A stretch of DNA of 62,692 nt, taken from positions 21,255 through 83,946 of the forward strand of contig NMRA01000520.1 in the NCBI GenBank assembly GCA_002633005.1, read 5' to 3'. Both the position numbers and the translations under genes were made by a program. Below the pieces are notes generated by a model that was not told the DNA's origin, searched no databases, and saw only the letters and a list, made by a program, of their open reading frames with translations. Origin of the DNA: Phoronis australis (taxonomy: Eukaryota; Phoronida; Phoronidae). Positions 11,168 to 26,300 of the stretch are shown in pieces. The stretch's first letter is position 1; every line of letters starts with the position of its first letter.

Positions 11168-13048
11168 AGGACAGGTGTAATTAACAAATCGCTAGGGTAC
11201 ACATCTTTCATGACTTTGAAACAGACAATACATGTACAGAAACGAGTATTATTTAGCAGAAGTAAAATCCATTTAGCATTACTATAATCAGATCGTTCCT
11301 GCTAAATGTTTTCGGCATTTGAAAAAATGCAATCAGTGTGAGCTATTCACGACTGGGCTTTGACAGTCAGGGTAAAAACTTCAGTTATATTAACAGTTCA
11401 AGACATTTATTACTGCAGACTGAGTAGGCTCTGACTCGGCTACACTGGCCGCAGGGTCGAGTTCGTACGGTCTCAAGCACGCCAAGTCTGCCGATATGGA
11501 GAGGTCTAACTCATTATCTGTTTCATCTAGGACTATAATATTACTTCCAGGTTTCATCTAAGGAATGGCTTGAGTGTCGTTGTATCCCCCATCTACATAC
11601 ATGTACCAGTCTTCATGACACTCGTCAAGCTCGCTCTCTAAGACTTAGTAATTTAAAAAACCATGACTATCCGCCATTGCGCCTTTAGTGTCAAGTGATC
11701 AACGTCTTCCACTGCTGACATCACGTGGCGGGAAACAAAATTCAAAGTTCCTCATTTTTCCCAAAGTAAATGCTTGTTTAGTTTGATTTTGAGTTAAACA
11801 TTATTATACACTCTCTAAAAACTTAAAAAGTGCAAAATTCATTACAGGAACGTTTTTAGATAATTAAATATTACAAAATCTGCTATGAAATCAAACAAAG
11901 AAGTTGCATGGATTGGACTTAGGTGCATTGGTCTTTATCAATACAACTATTTGCTGAAAAATATTTTAAAGTGTCAGATAATTATTCAAAGAAGAATTCA
12001 AGTGGTTAAAATTAGAGTGTTTGGCCACACTTCAACACTGGGAATATTTACTTAATGAACTTATAGTTTTTTATGTCGCTCTCTTGTGTTGCAAGATATC
12101 CTTAGATTTTTGAAAAATGCAGAAAAGACACCTAGCAATGCTCTGGAATTTGCAATACAGGAGACCTAAAGAAATTCATGTACATTTGCCGATATAATGG
12201 AATCAACGCGTTCCTTATGATCTGAAAGCTATGTTATGTTTTGAGTTGAAAAGGCCGATGCTGGGCATTCTTAAGTGGAAGCAACTTGTGACCGACTTTA
12301 TTAAGCATTTTTGACACACCTTCATTGACTAAAGACGCTTCGGGTTTTTCAGTGTCTTCGGCGGCTTGCATGAAATGATTTGATATCGAACGATTGCATC
12401 CTCTCATATTACATGTAGATTTTTCTAGTAAATCAATAACCTAAACCCTCACATCTTTAAAACACATCGTTTTGTGCTGAGCTTCAAGGAGATTGAATCA
12501 GTGTTTAGAAACGAGAGAATAAATTGTTGCAAACCAGGGGAAGAACGGGGTCGACTGGGAGAGGAAAACATACAATGTATCTGCTGGTATCTGAAACCTA
12601 TAAAAATGCGATCGTCGATGAAAAGATTTATAACTGTACATGCGTGAGCAGTGGTACATTTTTATTTAACGCCCCTCCTTTAAACTGAACTGAAGGCCTG
12701 TGTCAAAAAGCTGTTCACGGCTCCCGGTGCCCCAATCAATGCTATGTTAATTACATAAAATTACTGGTTAAGCCAACATTAGCCCCAATTGTTCATCCAC
12801 CTTCCTGCGATTTTTTAAAGTCTCAGTCATTTCAGAAATGACTTTAGGTTTGTCTAAGAGCTTCTAAAATAAAATTCAGCTTCAAACGAATAACACTGTA
12901 TTAAGCTGCTAGCCAGTACCCGGTGTGCTATGGGCGACATATTAACAAGTGGTGCTCACTGTCATTAAAACAATATCCAACGATAAAGATTTATTTAGAC
13001 ACCACCAATAGAATTCTGACCATTACAATTTAACTTCTGTACCTCTAG
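11168..13048. other. Intergenic or intronic, nothing recognised
   Basis: AT-rich sequence with no long open frame, no clear repeat partner elsewhere in the window and no RNA gene that I can support. Confidence 0.45.
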
Positions 13049-13271
13049 ACAATAATGTGTTGACACAGTTGAAACAAAATGCAGCTGTACGCAATGATGA
13101 AAATGACAATAACTCGACTGATGGACTAACAACAATGAATAAGCCTATACAGTATGGGAGACGCGCATTCAAAGTTTCCGTAATTCAAAATTGCAAAACT
13201 CAGAAACCACGAAACTTAAAAAAGTCTTCGAAGCTTGGAAATCTTGGCCCCGGGGTACCCTTCTTCTACAA
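13049..13271 (+). CDS. Possible internal exon, product unknown
   Basis: An acceptor-like ttctgtacctctag precedes an open frame reading NNVLTQLKQNAAVRNDEND and ending near FFY at a donor-like aagtaaat. The composition is polar, Lys/Asn-rich and without motifs. The phase at this donor does not match the frame of the next candidate exon at 13501, so the two cannot simply be joined as drawn. Offered as a weak candidate only. Confidence 0.25.
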
Positions 13272-13500
13272 GTAAATGATGTCATAACTCGTCTTTGGCT
13301 TCCTCTGAAACAGAAAGGGTAATCGTTGTTTGCGCAACACAAAGGGCGATTACGCTTACAGTAGAAAGGGCTTCAGACGTATTCGGGAGGCGAGAGTTAA
13401 AGGGGTTTCTTAAAGTTGCTGTGAATAGCATTTCCTCGAAAAACAACTAGATTCGATCACCTACCATTGTGAAACTGGTTTCTACTTGTTTCTTTCTTAG

Positions 13501-13699
13501 ACTGAAGTGGATTCATTGGCTTGTGAAGCCGTTAAGGTACACCAGTCCCAACAACAGTTTATAGCAGATGTTCAAAATCAAGGTATTGAACTATTAGATC
13601 GAAGGCGGACTTACAGCAGTTTTCATTGGTGCTACATGTACGTTCCAAAACAAACACTATTTGAAAGAGCAAAAGATTTTGAAAACTGCCGTTGTCTGG
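13501..13699 (+). CDS. Possible internal exon, product unknown
   Basis: A good acceptor (ttgtttctttcttag) is followed by a frame reading TEVDSLACEAVKVHQSQQQF, open to a strong donor at CTGG|gtatgt. The open frame continues past this donor to 13860, but the donor suggests an exon end. It is Gln/Lys-rich with two Cys near the end (NCRCLG). No family was recognised, and the partner exons are not resolved. Confidence 0.3.
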
Positions 13700-13860
13700 G
13701 TATGTCCAAATCCACAAACACACTTAATAAATGTCACACGTCGATACAGGGCGCACGACATATCCGCGAGCTACCGTATCGTCTTAAATGGGAATCCAAG
13801 TTTTTAAGAGTTATCTTTAGTCACAATACAACTCAATTTTTGGAGCCCTTTTCACGTTAA

Positions 13861-16800
13861 ATACCGTTCCCTATACATAACCCTGCCTTGCTCCGACTGA
13901 CTGAATTGTGATGGCCGCGTCACTTAACTATTATTGAACTCAAAACTCAGCAATGCCCAAACATGTTCCGGCATTAAAGTTTATAGTCAAGCTGGCACAC
14001 AAATACACGGACTTAAATTTGCCTTTTTCACATAAGATGCAAATGGATTCGCAGCTTCCATCAATGTAAGTGAAATTTGAAAAACTTGTAAAACCTACTC
14101 ATGGGACTCAGACATCGTGGGACAACGCACAGTCAGTTCCTTCGATGCCCAAAAGTCACTGTTGAGACCAGTTTCATAACAGCAAGCGGGCTAGATTTTT
14201 GTGACACATGGGGCACATGGCGATTGTAAGACAACAAAAACATGGCAACCTGGCAGTTTCAACAAAAAATGCAACCAAGCTAATAACTTGCCAGAAGCTT
14301 TGTTAGCAATTTCCGGTGCATTCAGGGTGCGATTGCCACATCAACACGTAACCTGTATTATTTGATCTACCGTTTTAATTGGCTCGAACAAACACTGCAT
14401 CTACCAATACAGCATTGAAGGATGAATTCCTGTAAATATGGCGATTTTCTTGCAAAAATTCATAAATGTCTGAGGTGTAAGACATATACCTCTATACTTA
14501 AATGACTGCTTGTACCTATTGGGTGCTGACTAAAATAGTAGAAAAAAACATTATCGGGCTATCACTAGCACATAGATGAAAGCACACTGCTACAGACACT
14601 TGCCCTTTAAAAAAAGTATTCACAATGCTTATTATTATAAAACTAGTTTCAACTTGTTCCTTGCTGAGATTATTCACTTCTGGGCGACCAGAGATACCAC
14701 ATTTTGGCCAGACACCGCGGAGTCTCAAGCAGTAATAAAAGGCCAGTTCGGAAAACAACGTCCAATCCTTGTAAGCCTCAACGCTACAAAGGGTCATGGT
14801 GTTTAGTGTAAAGACCAATCGTCACAAACCAGGCAGGGACTGACATGGTTCGTATGCTATAGGTATTGAAAAATAAAAAAAAACTTCAGAAGTAATCTTC
14901 ACCACAGAACCGTTGCATGTCTGACGAAAATTAAAATGTTCAAACTGCGCTAAAATGACGCGTTTCAAAACCTAAACGTGCTCCCGTCTTAATCACAAAG
15001 TGCTCAATTTCGTACTTAGCTACATGTAGGATTTTTTGAATTTCGATACTTTCTGAATATAACTTACCATTGTAAAACAAGACCCGGGCTTGCCAGAGAC
15101 AGAGAGATAGAGAGATTTCAGCATGTTTGGAAATGAAAAAGAGAATAGTATCAAAAAACAACACAGTAGCAGTCGCAACCTGAATGCATAGACATGCCCT
15201 TTAACTGTGCTAACCACAAAAGGACATTTTCTTTAACAAGGAATGTGTTTGTGGAGCACCTATGACGTGTCTTACACTAAATGTAAACTGGACAATGTAA
15301 AGGGTGAATAAGAACATGAGAATGTCAAAATGCAAAGTTTGATTTAATACGAACTTTTAATCTAGCATTCATAATTGAATTGGAAACTATAACAAATATA
15401 AGTTATATGATCACAACATCCAGACTATTTGGTGGTTTGTCATCAATTCATACATCCCTGGAGAGTGACAATACTTTTTTTAAAAGTAATCAAAAATATT
15501 TAAATCAAATAAGTTAGAAGACCCTGAAGGCATAGAACAATTCTCTAGCACATTGGCACTAATGTGCATAAAACATCTACACCCAACAAACAATTTATTA
15601 ATTACAAATAGACATGTTACGACAGTGATTCGGATAAAATGTACCACTAAGCGCAGACCACACCTTTTTCCGCTCAAACCAAGAAACTAAATTCGACAGA
15701 CTGCTATCTACTTGTTGTAATCAGAGTATTCACTTTTGAATTGACCATCATGGCAATAATTTACACAAGATTGTATTTACATAGACTACCTAGAAATACA
15801 TACAACTGTAAGGACTGAAGTCTTAGTTTTGACCACACTGAACTACTACAAGACCAAAGCTATGCCTTGAAATGCATAGCTACGCATATAGTATGCCTCT
15901 AGGTGTAGTTATTAATATTAAAACAAAAGAAACGCATAGCGTTGCAGCGCGACCAGACTTCAGTGCAAATGGCGTGCTTCTAGGGGTGTTTATTTGTATC
16001 ATAAAAAAGGCCATAGGATGACACAGGATACATTGTACAGGTTCAAAAATGGAAAACATCCTCTATCAGTAGAAAGGTATCCCTTGGGTTTCATGAAAAT
16101 GAGTCACAGATTACGGAGAGAAAAAAAAAACAAATTGGCACTAGACCTCATCAGGAAAAAACTGGTGTAGAGTGATCATAATGAACTTTAAGGGATTTGG
16201 AATATATAGAGGGGGACACAAAAATGAAGGGAGTAATAAATGACTACCGATGGGCAGATTTCGCTGAAATCAGGAGGGCGTTGTCGTCACCCGAAGAGAA
16301 ACTTTTATAAGCCAAATTTCGCAAAAATCCATCAACTAGACAAATCCAACTGGCGGTTTAGGCGATACTGCAGCGAATGCCTGGACAGAGAAGACAGAAA
16401 TATACAGCCACTAAAATATTATTTATAGGTGGGCGCATAAAAACGGAATTTCATTACATGTATATACTGCTTAATGGACGAAATATGAAAACAAGAAGAA
16501 GCGAAGAGGTAAATTAAGTACATGGTTCAAAACGCATGCCGTTGTGCTTTAACTCCAAAAGCTATCCATTGGTACAACAGGATTTTCTTTCATTTCCGTG
16601 AGTTATTTTACAGCCAGCGTAATTTTTGGGAACAATGGAGATCACACACATTATTCAAGATCTGGTTTTTATATGAGGGCTGCTTTGTATATGAACATTT
16701 TCAATACGGTTTAATTGTTTTCAATTCCGAATACCTTACCAAGGATTAAAATTATGTATAACTAATCATATTTTCGGTCTTTGTCCAGGTACGTCCTTAT

Positions 16801-17339
16801 GAGGAGACTCATTTCTTATACCAAATGAGACACAGCAGTTGGGAATTTGAGACATTTCATTTACTCTGCAGCTGACATTTTTCAAATGCACTGTGAGAGA
16901 GAGCTGTCAGCTTGTCATCTGGTAACAGCACAGATAACTTGGTGACATGTAAACAGTGACAGAAAATAACATGCTGGAAGCAAGGTCCACTGCAGGATGC
17001 TTTTTGGGGGGAGTATGACAAAATAAACATTGTAAGAGGAAAAAAAGAGTGAAAAGAATCGTCAAAATACATTGTACAATGTAGAGATCGGCAAGTTTTA
17101 TGAAGGAATAATTATTGCGGCACACATCCATCGAACAACTACATATAAAAAGCGAATCACGATTTGGTTTATACACTTTCAAAAATTATCTCTGATGTCC
17201 GGGATTATATACCAGCTGACAACTCTTTAACCATGAATTTGAAATATGACAGCAAAACCCTAGAGGAATTAACCCGAATTGTGTGGTCTGCTCTCACATT
17301 TCACTTTGTACCGGGCAGTCGTCCCACATGACTGTTAGG
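13861..17339. other. Intergenic, downstream of the CRELD gene
   Basis: No recognisable coding region. The part next to 17340 should hold the 3' untranslated region of the minus-strand CRELD gene, but I cannot place its polyadenylation site with confidence. Short open frames at 14516-14818, 15480-15677, 16240-16428 and 16857-17182 show no motifs. Confidence 0.45.
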
Positions 17340-20300
17340 TCAGAGAGGCTTGAGATTTGACAGCTTGTCAAACTGTGAACAGTGATTATAGATAAACATG
17401 AAATACAGCACCGACAATATTGGCATGACCCTCATATCTCCTCTAATCAACTTCCCGAGTAAGGCAAATGCAACTATAGATATGTAGTATTTGATGGATT
17501 CTACCCGTAAATCAACCAATTTCTTTCGCTTCTTTTTTGACTTTTTCGTGGAATTGGAAGTAGATGAAGATTTGGCACTCTGCTTTTTGCTACGCTTCTT
17601 TACACTACGTTGTGCAGTCTGCCTTCCCTGTGGTGTTTTTTTACCTTTTATGTTTTCTACATTTTCTGCTGGCTCCATGGAGTCTTTGCTTTCACCTCCT
17701 TCCTTTTCATTGGCAGCTACAATAGAGTAATTAGAAAGATGTTAGGCGAACCAACTGCAAACTTGGAATGGATGGTCAGGCATTGTCCTACAGGCTCAAC
17801 ACTTTACGTTTTGATTTCACTCGCACCACGCTAAGTCGCAGGCGGATCAACATTACCGGCTATGAAATGCAAAACTCATAATGGCCGAAAGCAACCTAGT
17901 GGGTGACTGAGCACTTGGCATAATGGTAAGAAAACACTACGACCGAAACCGAGTCAGCTAAACGGATTTCGTGCAGTATGCAACCCCCCCTGCATCATAA
18001 CAGCCATCTCCATGCCATCGGAGAACTGTGTCCCACTACGCTATCTACCCTGTGTGTCTTCCCTCCCCTTCACCAGCCATCTTCGAGACCATGGGATCTT
18101 CACGCACCCCCAAACTCCTTCAAAGTCTTTTGGTGAACAGTCCACTTCAGGTTTCCAAACTCATCAGAAAAGAGGGACACCATTGCCATCTTGTTGCATG
18201 GTCTTGTACAAGGAAACGCAAACTGACGTCTAACAAACCTCAAGGGAAATTCCCTCTGTCCAGTAATATGCCAATTCCATAATGCCAAAGGAAGTGGGAC
18301 ACAAATCCGCATTTCACTGTTACATTGCTTCAAGTGCACTAAATACCCACCCCTTCCCGTCCCTCCCTGATTTCCATCCTCCTCCTTCACAAGCTGAGTC
18401 ATCTCCACTACTTTCTGACCACTATGCACCCCTTCACTCTCAACCATCTTCTCTCAAATCTCCTGCCACCTCCTCAACTCTGTGCATTGTGCACTCTCCC
18501 TACGCCCTCTTCCCTCCTCTTCCCCAGTCATTGCTATGCCAATTGGTGCTCAGTGGAACCCCTACACTTCCCTCCACCTTTTCCAGCAGCCTCAATGCCA
18601 TTCCATGCATTGTGCATCTCCTCTTCACCTTTGCCACCCACAACACTCCTCCTTATTCTCAAGCTACCTGCACACCCCTCAGAACATAATGAACGACCCC
18701 CCCCTCCTCACCTGGCTCAGGGGGCTTGAGAATGCACTCATCATCCTCCTCATTCATCTCATAGCCATCCTCGCACTCGCACCTGTAACTCCCCTCACTG
18801 TTCACGCACGACTGGTGGGACCCTGTGCACACGTCACCGCTAGCGCACTCATCAATGTCTGAGAGAAATCAAAAACAACTTTATAATTAAGTCAGTATAT
18901 CATTTGCCTCTCAGTAAAACTTTTCTATAAATACTACAAAAAGGTTGTAATTGTAAACTGGACAATTAAGAAATTTAACATTTAGAAATTCTTGATTCAT
19001 TAATTGTACTGTGCAGCATTCAAAATGACACAACACAAAGTGTTGAGCATAACAATTGGACATTTATTTCGCATATCAATTTTTGGGGATAATTTTTGAG
19101 ACAATGAATGGAAATTGGCAGATTTTGATCTACTCCTTGCTACCAGCAACTAGGTACACTGTCATCAACAAGGTGAAGTTGATCAAAACACAACATCAGT
19201 CAAAGTCAACAAGATGTTAACTGAATAGCAAATGTCATTGTGTAACAAGATGGTGTGTGGGCAAACACTAACATCAATAAAAGACATTAAATGAAAGCTT
19301 GTAATGTACAGTATAAAACAAATTGATCAGACAAAATATCATTTCCCTTTCACGGCTTATTCTCTTAACAGCAAAATGATTTGTAATAACTATTGAGGTG
19401 GCACCATTCTAATTATAGAATGGCTTAGCCAGCTATACCTTCACACAATCCCTCTTCATTATCAGTGAAGAGCAAAGACTATCGTGAAGACGAATTTGGA
19501 TTCAATCAGCCATTAAGACATGAGGAATTCTGGGTCATTTTGTATGAATTGTTTTGGCTTGTACATTACATAGTAATTTTCAAAAATAAACTGAACATTT
19601 AAAATTTGACGCTAGAAACACTGGCTACTGCCGGTTTCAATTACAGCTCAATAGCATGAGTGAACATCATTGCACTATTGTATATTTAAGCTTCAAGATA
19701 TCAAACCATAAAGTACACCAGGAGTCAATCATTTTATAACACTTAGGGCTGGCTGGGTAAACGAGCACTACGTATTACATTTTACACTAAAGAAAATACA
19801 ATGTTCATACCAGTGCACTTAGCATCATCCATTGCATAGCCCAGGGCACATTTGACACATTTATCGGCTCCATCGCCCAAACACTTGTCGCATGCCGAGT
19901 GGCATTCTGAAAGTAGGAATTACCAAATGCATACTGACATATCACCATATTTCAAACTAATAATAACCATGAACTTATGGATAATAGCAAGATAAATATG
20001 AGTATAGGCTTGTGCCATACTTATTCATTAGGGCATTCTTCCATTCATTAACTTCACCAGACATAGAGGGGTTGTGAGAATGTGATAACATCTAGCTCCT
20101 ACATTGTGTATGTATATTAACTGCCCAGCACAGTCTTTTGTCTGATATGACAACAAGCAGGCCAATTATCTACCTGAGGCTTATTACTGATGACATGTGA
20201 ACACAAAACTCAGTGCAAATTGGTACCTTCGGATAGGATAGTCATAACTTCGGTTGCAGTTGGGCGATTTTGCTGATTCAATAACATATTGATTAACATG

Positions 20301-23300
20301 ATCAGCATTTGGCGAGAAAGTCAGAAATGCTATTGATTTGTGTTCAAATACGTTATAACTTAACCTTTATTTTAACAGCACAGTCCAGTCAGGCTAGATT
20401 TGATCTTATCGGAGATTAGAGCAATTATCGAACAAAAGAGAGCTGGCCCTCCAACCATTAATTCCAGAATCAGTAGCGTCATCCTCCCAACTTGTTGTTG
20501 AGCTATACAATCGAAAAAGTTGTGCTCAATGGGGAAAATGCCATAATGAGTAATCAATGCTAACACAACACTACAGCATATGACAGGTAACATATTGTTG
20601 TCTGGTCAGTTGGAATTGAATTGATGACCGGTCTGAAAAATAGCCAAGAAGTCAAGTATTTTTTAGCAAACTAGCATCATGCTGCCCAAACATCTACAGA
20701 ATTGTCAACATTTCCAAGAAAAAAAAAGTTCTGTTGCTGTGTCACACCCAGTGACTATTATGAATTGGCATTTCATTGCATGTTCAAGAATTTGAAAAAA
20801 TATGTTTCAGCAAGAGGTGATGATTTGCTACTTGTCTCAAATTTCTGACCAAAGTGACGACCACAGTGGGGACTGAGTCAACATTGCTTAGCTGACTGAT
20901 GCCCATCTGGGTGGAGTCAGCTACATAAGCAATACATTACACAAAATGTGTAACCTACGCTGTAGTACTTGACACAACTTAGACAGAATTAATCCAGGTG
21001 GCACTGATACATAAGTAGCCACACATTTGTAATGTGAAACTTTGTCTTCTAGTTAATGTTTAAAACTACTGCAATATTCAAATAATTAGCTAAAGAAAGC
21101 GTACAACGCTGCAGAGGGCCTTCCTTGGAAGTTTATTGCATTATACACTCAGGTCAGCGATAACATAAATCATAGTAACACGTACTTGTGCAAATGAAAG
21201 AACCATCCGAGTTAGTGCAAAACTCTGTCTCTGAACATGGTGGCGTCTCTGATTCACACTCATTGACATCTGGAAAAAAGAAATTATACTTTTTCTCATT
21301 ACTGTAAGCAAACACATATAATGGGCAACTGCACAGTCTTGGGTCTTCTTCAATGAAGAAAACATGTATCATCCTGGGCTCATACCTGGTGTGAATTCCA
21401 TTCCATAGACAAGAGTACCTCATGAAAAAGTAAGACTTCATGAGTTATTGGCATACATCACGAGATATTGGCATGTATCACGAGATATCGGCATATATCA
21501 TGAGCAAAGCACGTGATCACGCATCAAACATAGCTTCTTTCCCAAGATTCTTGTCACTATGGAACACACACTTGGTTTGACAAGGATGTTGTAACTCACA
21601 GCCGTGTATTTCCAGCCCAGTCTCCTTTTCTTTCAATGTTGGTAAAATAATATACTAGCTGAGTTAACACTCCAAGAATGTCAGTAATGCATTGTCTTGG
21701 GAGGAGCTCATAAGTGATATTTCTGACATACTGAGCTTCTTAAACTTGTTTCAGCACATACATGTATGTACTCATTGAAGGACCTTGCAGATTTCTGAGC
21801 CTCGTAAATTGATAATTTCCAAGCCCCAAAATAAAAGCAAAAATCAACATTTTTTGGAATTCTGATCCATCCAAAAATCACCATGCTCTCGTCAATGGGG
21901 ATATATCTATCAAAAATTTCATGACAAGCCTTCATGTAAAACATAGAAATTAAAGCAGGACTGGTGAAAAAAATACTATGCCACCAGTATCTTAGCAGTA
22001 CTTGGTTCTGTCCAAAGATTAATGTTTGCTACGGTCTGGTCAAAAGAAACACCCTTCTGATACTCATGATGACCCATTTGTCTTATTAGACAAGTGCCAT
22101 GCATCCCTACCGAAATTAACAACAGTTATGCGAATAAAATGTTTTTACTTCAATTATCACTACAATACGAGCCAAAAATCGTCAGAAGAAATGACTAGAG
22201 ATACACTGTCTTAACACCTGGCTGAAGCCTGAACATATTGACGGCTGAATGCAACAAGAATTCTCCATCAGAGATGCTAGAATGATGAGTCATGACGAAT
22301 CATTACATGTTATGATGGAGCAACAGTGTTTTCTTTGAGTACTATTGGTGTGAACTGCACATACCTTGACAACCCTCCTGTTCTGCTTGTTGCCAACCAG
22401 TCTTGCACTCGTCGCAGCCTTTGGGTCCAGCCTCCCAGCAAGTAGATTTACATGACATGTGACACACTGAAATAGAACGAGCTAGTTAAAGACACTATGG
22501 TCCATTACATTCCATTACCAAAAATTAAGAAAATACTGCGTCATATTACACGATTCTTGCCACAAATTGATTGATGATCATTTCGGTGAAGACAGAATGT
22601 TGAAGCAGTTGTTTATCTTTTATCATTTTGAAATACATATAATGTAAACATGCCGTGCAACAAGTTACAGACAAAACAAAGAGAATAACTCAGGGATAAA
22701 AGTAAGGTAATTTCCAGGTCATTTTATAATTCACCATTAGTCTTTGACAACAGAAATTCAGGGACAATATACTTTAATAGTGAATTCCATCTGCACTTAG
22801 TGGTCCCAATGGGGAAATGGGCTCATTTTGTCTGATAACCTTTAGAGTGTGCTGCAGTGAACTCTTTAAAAACCACAAAATCAAAAGTCACGTATTCAAT
22901 AAAAATAGGATGAAGTTCCTGGGCAAACAGACAAGATGGAGACATAGAACAAGTTGCGTAATGAAAAGAAGAAAAATGACACAACTACTGTATCCCTCCA
23001 CTGGGTACAAGCCGGTGTACTTGCAATAGAGAGCTTCAAAAATGGGGGTTGAATTATGTTTGGGTGGAATTGTATTGAACTTCAGTGAACAGCGCCGTGG
23101 GCTAACATTTGTGCATAGACTTGTGACCCAGAATGTGAATCATGCATTGCGCAACCTTGACCTTACGCAAGCTCTTGAATCCTACTTTCTAAGCCAGCTT
23201 TACACCAGCAACTGTACAGGAGCAAGAGAGGATGTTGGACGCACAGAGGAATGCAAAGCTGGCTTTGTAGCAGAGTATGTGGGCTTGTATACCAAAATGA

Positions 23301-26300
23301 ACAACTAGGAAGTGGGCTTAAACCCAAGAGGACACAGTAGTGCAGAATGCAAGTCACATACGTTGGCAGCTAGTGTGAGTCTCGTTCTTGCTCTCCTCAT
23401 AATACCCATCCACACAGTCGTCGCAAAGCTCCCCCTTGTAGCCACTATTGCAATCGCACTTCCCTTCTCCGCTTCTGGTGCCTTCGCCCTATAGGAATAC
23501 ATAGATGATTAATGCCTAGTCATTTGTCTTTTCACTTGCACCATGTTAAAGATATTCATTTAGAATATGGAATAAAAGCATTTATCAAAATCTGCAAGCT
23601 TCCACAAAGTGACGTCAGTTTTTGACAATAAATATACAAAAGGAAACTTGCCATCTGTACCAAAGCAAACACTATAAGGACATCAAGTATGCACGCTAAA
23701 CCCGCATGTGGTGGTTATCAAGCTTTCATTATCAGAATCCACTCAGGCTTCTAGGTAGAATAATCAGGCAGTATAGCAGAGCATTTTTGAGAGAAACGAA
23801 AAACTTGTCTAACTTTGCAGTTTCCTGTTGACATCCAATTTTGGCCAATAATGAATTGTATCGATGAGATTTTTGAGGTGATGTAGGACGTCATTGGCAA
23901 ATCTGAGTATTTAGCCAAATACTTCTGGGTGAAAGCCAGTGGAATTTCGATGTTGACCTGATAACCATTTGCCATTAATTGGGTCACAACGATATGAAGA
24001 ACATGGGGGTTGGGTAAATTTCCTTTGAGGTAAATATTCAAGAAGAAAACTCAAAAACGCTGTGACAATTTTATGAATTATTATCATGTTTTTGTTTTAT
24101 GCATTTAAGTTTGATTTTTTCACAGCCCCACACGCAAAATAGAAACACTTTAAAAACAACAATACAGTCGTCTTTTGGAGAGCAGTCCATGAAGCACGCC
24201 ATCTGAAAGTTGTGATCATACACCAAGTCTGAGACACGATGTTCCAAAGTTAGCCAAATTTGGACATTTCTCCATGGTCCTACATAAATTCCAACCATAC
24301 TTTACTGCGACATTGTCAGTCACTTAGTCTAATTGTGGTTGTCACCAATTCAAATTGCCAAGCAAGTTACTACATTCTAAAACTGAAACTGAGCTTCGCA
24401 TTACTTACATCACATACGCCATTGCCTTTGCACGGCCTATCCACACCACCTGGGCACGCTTCGCAGTTTTCCCCATAAGTGTTGTTATGGCAACATACTG
24501 AAAAAGACACAAAAATTGACAAAAAATTAAATTTACGATCAAGGTTAGGACACTTCAGGGGGGAATACCCCTCACCTCAAACATTTCCCTCTCAGAAGGT
24601 CAGGCACCTTTTACCCTAGGTGAATAAGAATTTCAGAACTATTAGTAGTTAAAACTTCACATTACTTTTAAAATCTCGTAACTGGTAATTGACTGTAAGG
24701 TATGCTCGAGATGTTTGCCAAGCTTCTTGTTCCTGATAGCAATCTTAACAACAAGATCAAACGTGCATTGCGATGTTCCATCAAAATAATGCTCACCATT
24801 ACCCAGCAGTCAACAACAGTCACACCAACATGGCATCTGTCCACGCTAACTGATGACACGTACACATGAGTGTCTCTTTACAGTTGGTCAACATTGAACG
24901 GATACCTATAACATGGCCAAACCTACCCATTATTTTATCTATACAGAACCAAGTGAACAAGTCGGACTTCTGATCCTTGGCAAACACGTTGAACCACCAG
25001 TGCTCAAGGGACTCCTCGTGCTTTTCGAACAGCAGGTGACACTAAAGAGAACAACAAATAATGAGGTGTAGTGAGGTGAAGGACACTTCAGACACGACGT
25101 GTGAAACAACCACCAAAAATTCACAATCACGTATTAAATGGTATGACAAAAAATAGCAAAACTGGTTTTGGATTTCTTGTGAACAAATGCAATGACCATG
25201 TATTTTTATTAGTTACCCTAAAACGACAAAAATCTCCCGATGCCACTTTCTTTTAATTATCCCAAGTGCAGCTGTGTAGTGACGTTCTTGATGTTGATTG
25301 GGGAGGGGCTTTAAATGGTGAGGTGCAGGTTTCAAAACGAAATCCACACAGCCCACAAACTATTTTCGGCCATATCTAGAACATTTTTTGAATACTTCCT
25401 GTAGGATTAAACCTTCAAATCTCAGGGAAACATATTATATTCAGAAAAAATTACAGCATTATAAATATATCTCACCAACTTAAGATATAATGGTTTCATT
25501 TTTTTGGATTTCCATTAAAAATGAAGAGCTGAGCCAACACATTAAACAGTGAGATTTTGTTAACAAGTTCCCTACTTCAAAAGATGGAAGCATGTTACAA
25601 TCACTTGACATTGATACAACCAAAATGCTAAGGATTGAAATTCTTCCAAGTCTGCATTACAAATGGAATGCGTATATGGGAAACCCTTAATACCACAAAA
25701 ATGACCACTATGTGACACAGGAAATGAAAGAGCATCACTGTCTCCCTAAAAGAACTTATTCAATGTTGTGTATTTGTTGTTTACGGATCTATATGGCCAC
25801 ACCCCTGTAGTTCAGAGTTTGGCTAGGGTAACAAACTATTTCCCAAGTTGTCGCCTGACATCAAACAAATTGCAGCATGTTCCGGTATGCGAATGAGCGA
25901 TCTTATCTATGATGGACAAAAGATATTAACTGAATGCATGTAATGAATCGTTTCATTTTGGCCACAATTTCCGTGAAAAAATAATGAGAACGCAAAAAAG
26001 AAGATTTGTATTGTTAGCAATCATCAGTCACGTGTTAAATGCTGTGGGTAATCCCAACAATGTAATAATACCTTGTTATCGAAAAGGGAGGACCTTGGAA
26101 ATTCTACTCTGAAATCTGTGAGTTGTTTGTACAAACTTAAAGAGAATACTTACATCTTTATCAGAGTCACACACTCCATGATCAGTAATGTCTATGAAAC
26201 GTGTCTCGCTGAAACGGAGAGGGATATGCTTTACAAGTTGAAAGTGACATTTCAGTAAGAAGCGAGACTGGGAGAGAGTCCCCTAAATGAAATTTGATTT

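Noticed and set aside
18100-18862. Overlapping Ser/Pro/Leu-rich frames on both strands
   Set aside because: They arise from a pyrimidine-rich intron with few stop codons and overlap the antisense of CRELD exon 10.
23042-23308. 88-codon plus-strand frame inside a CRELD intron
   Set aside because: No motif, no splice partner, and its length is within chance in a window this size.
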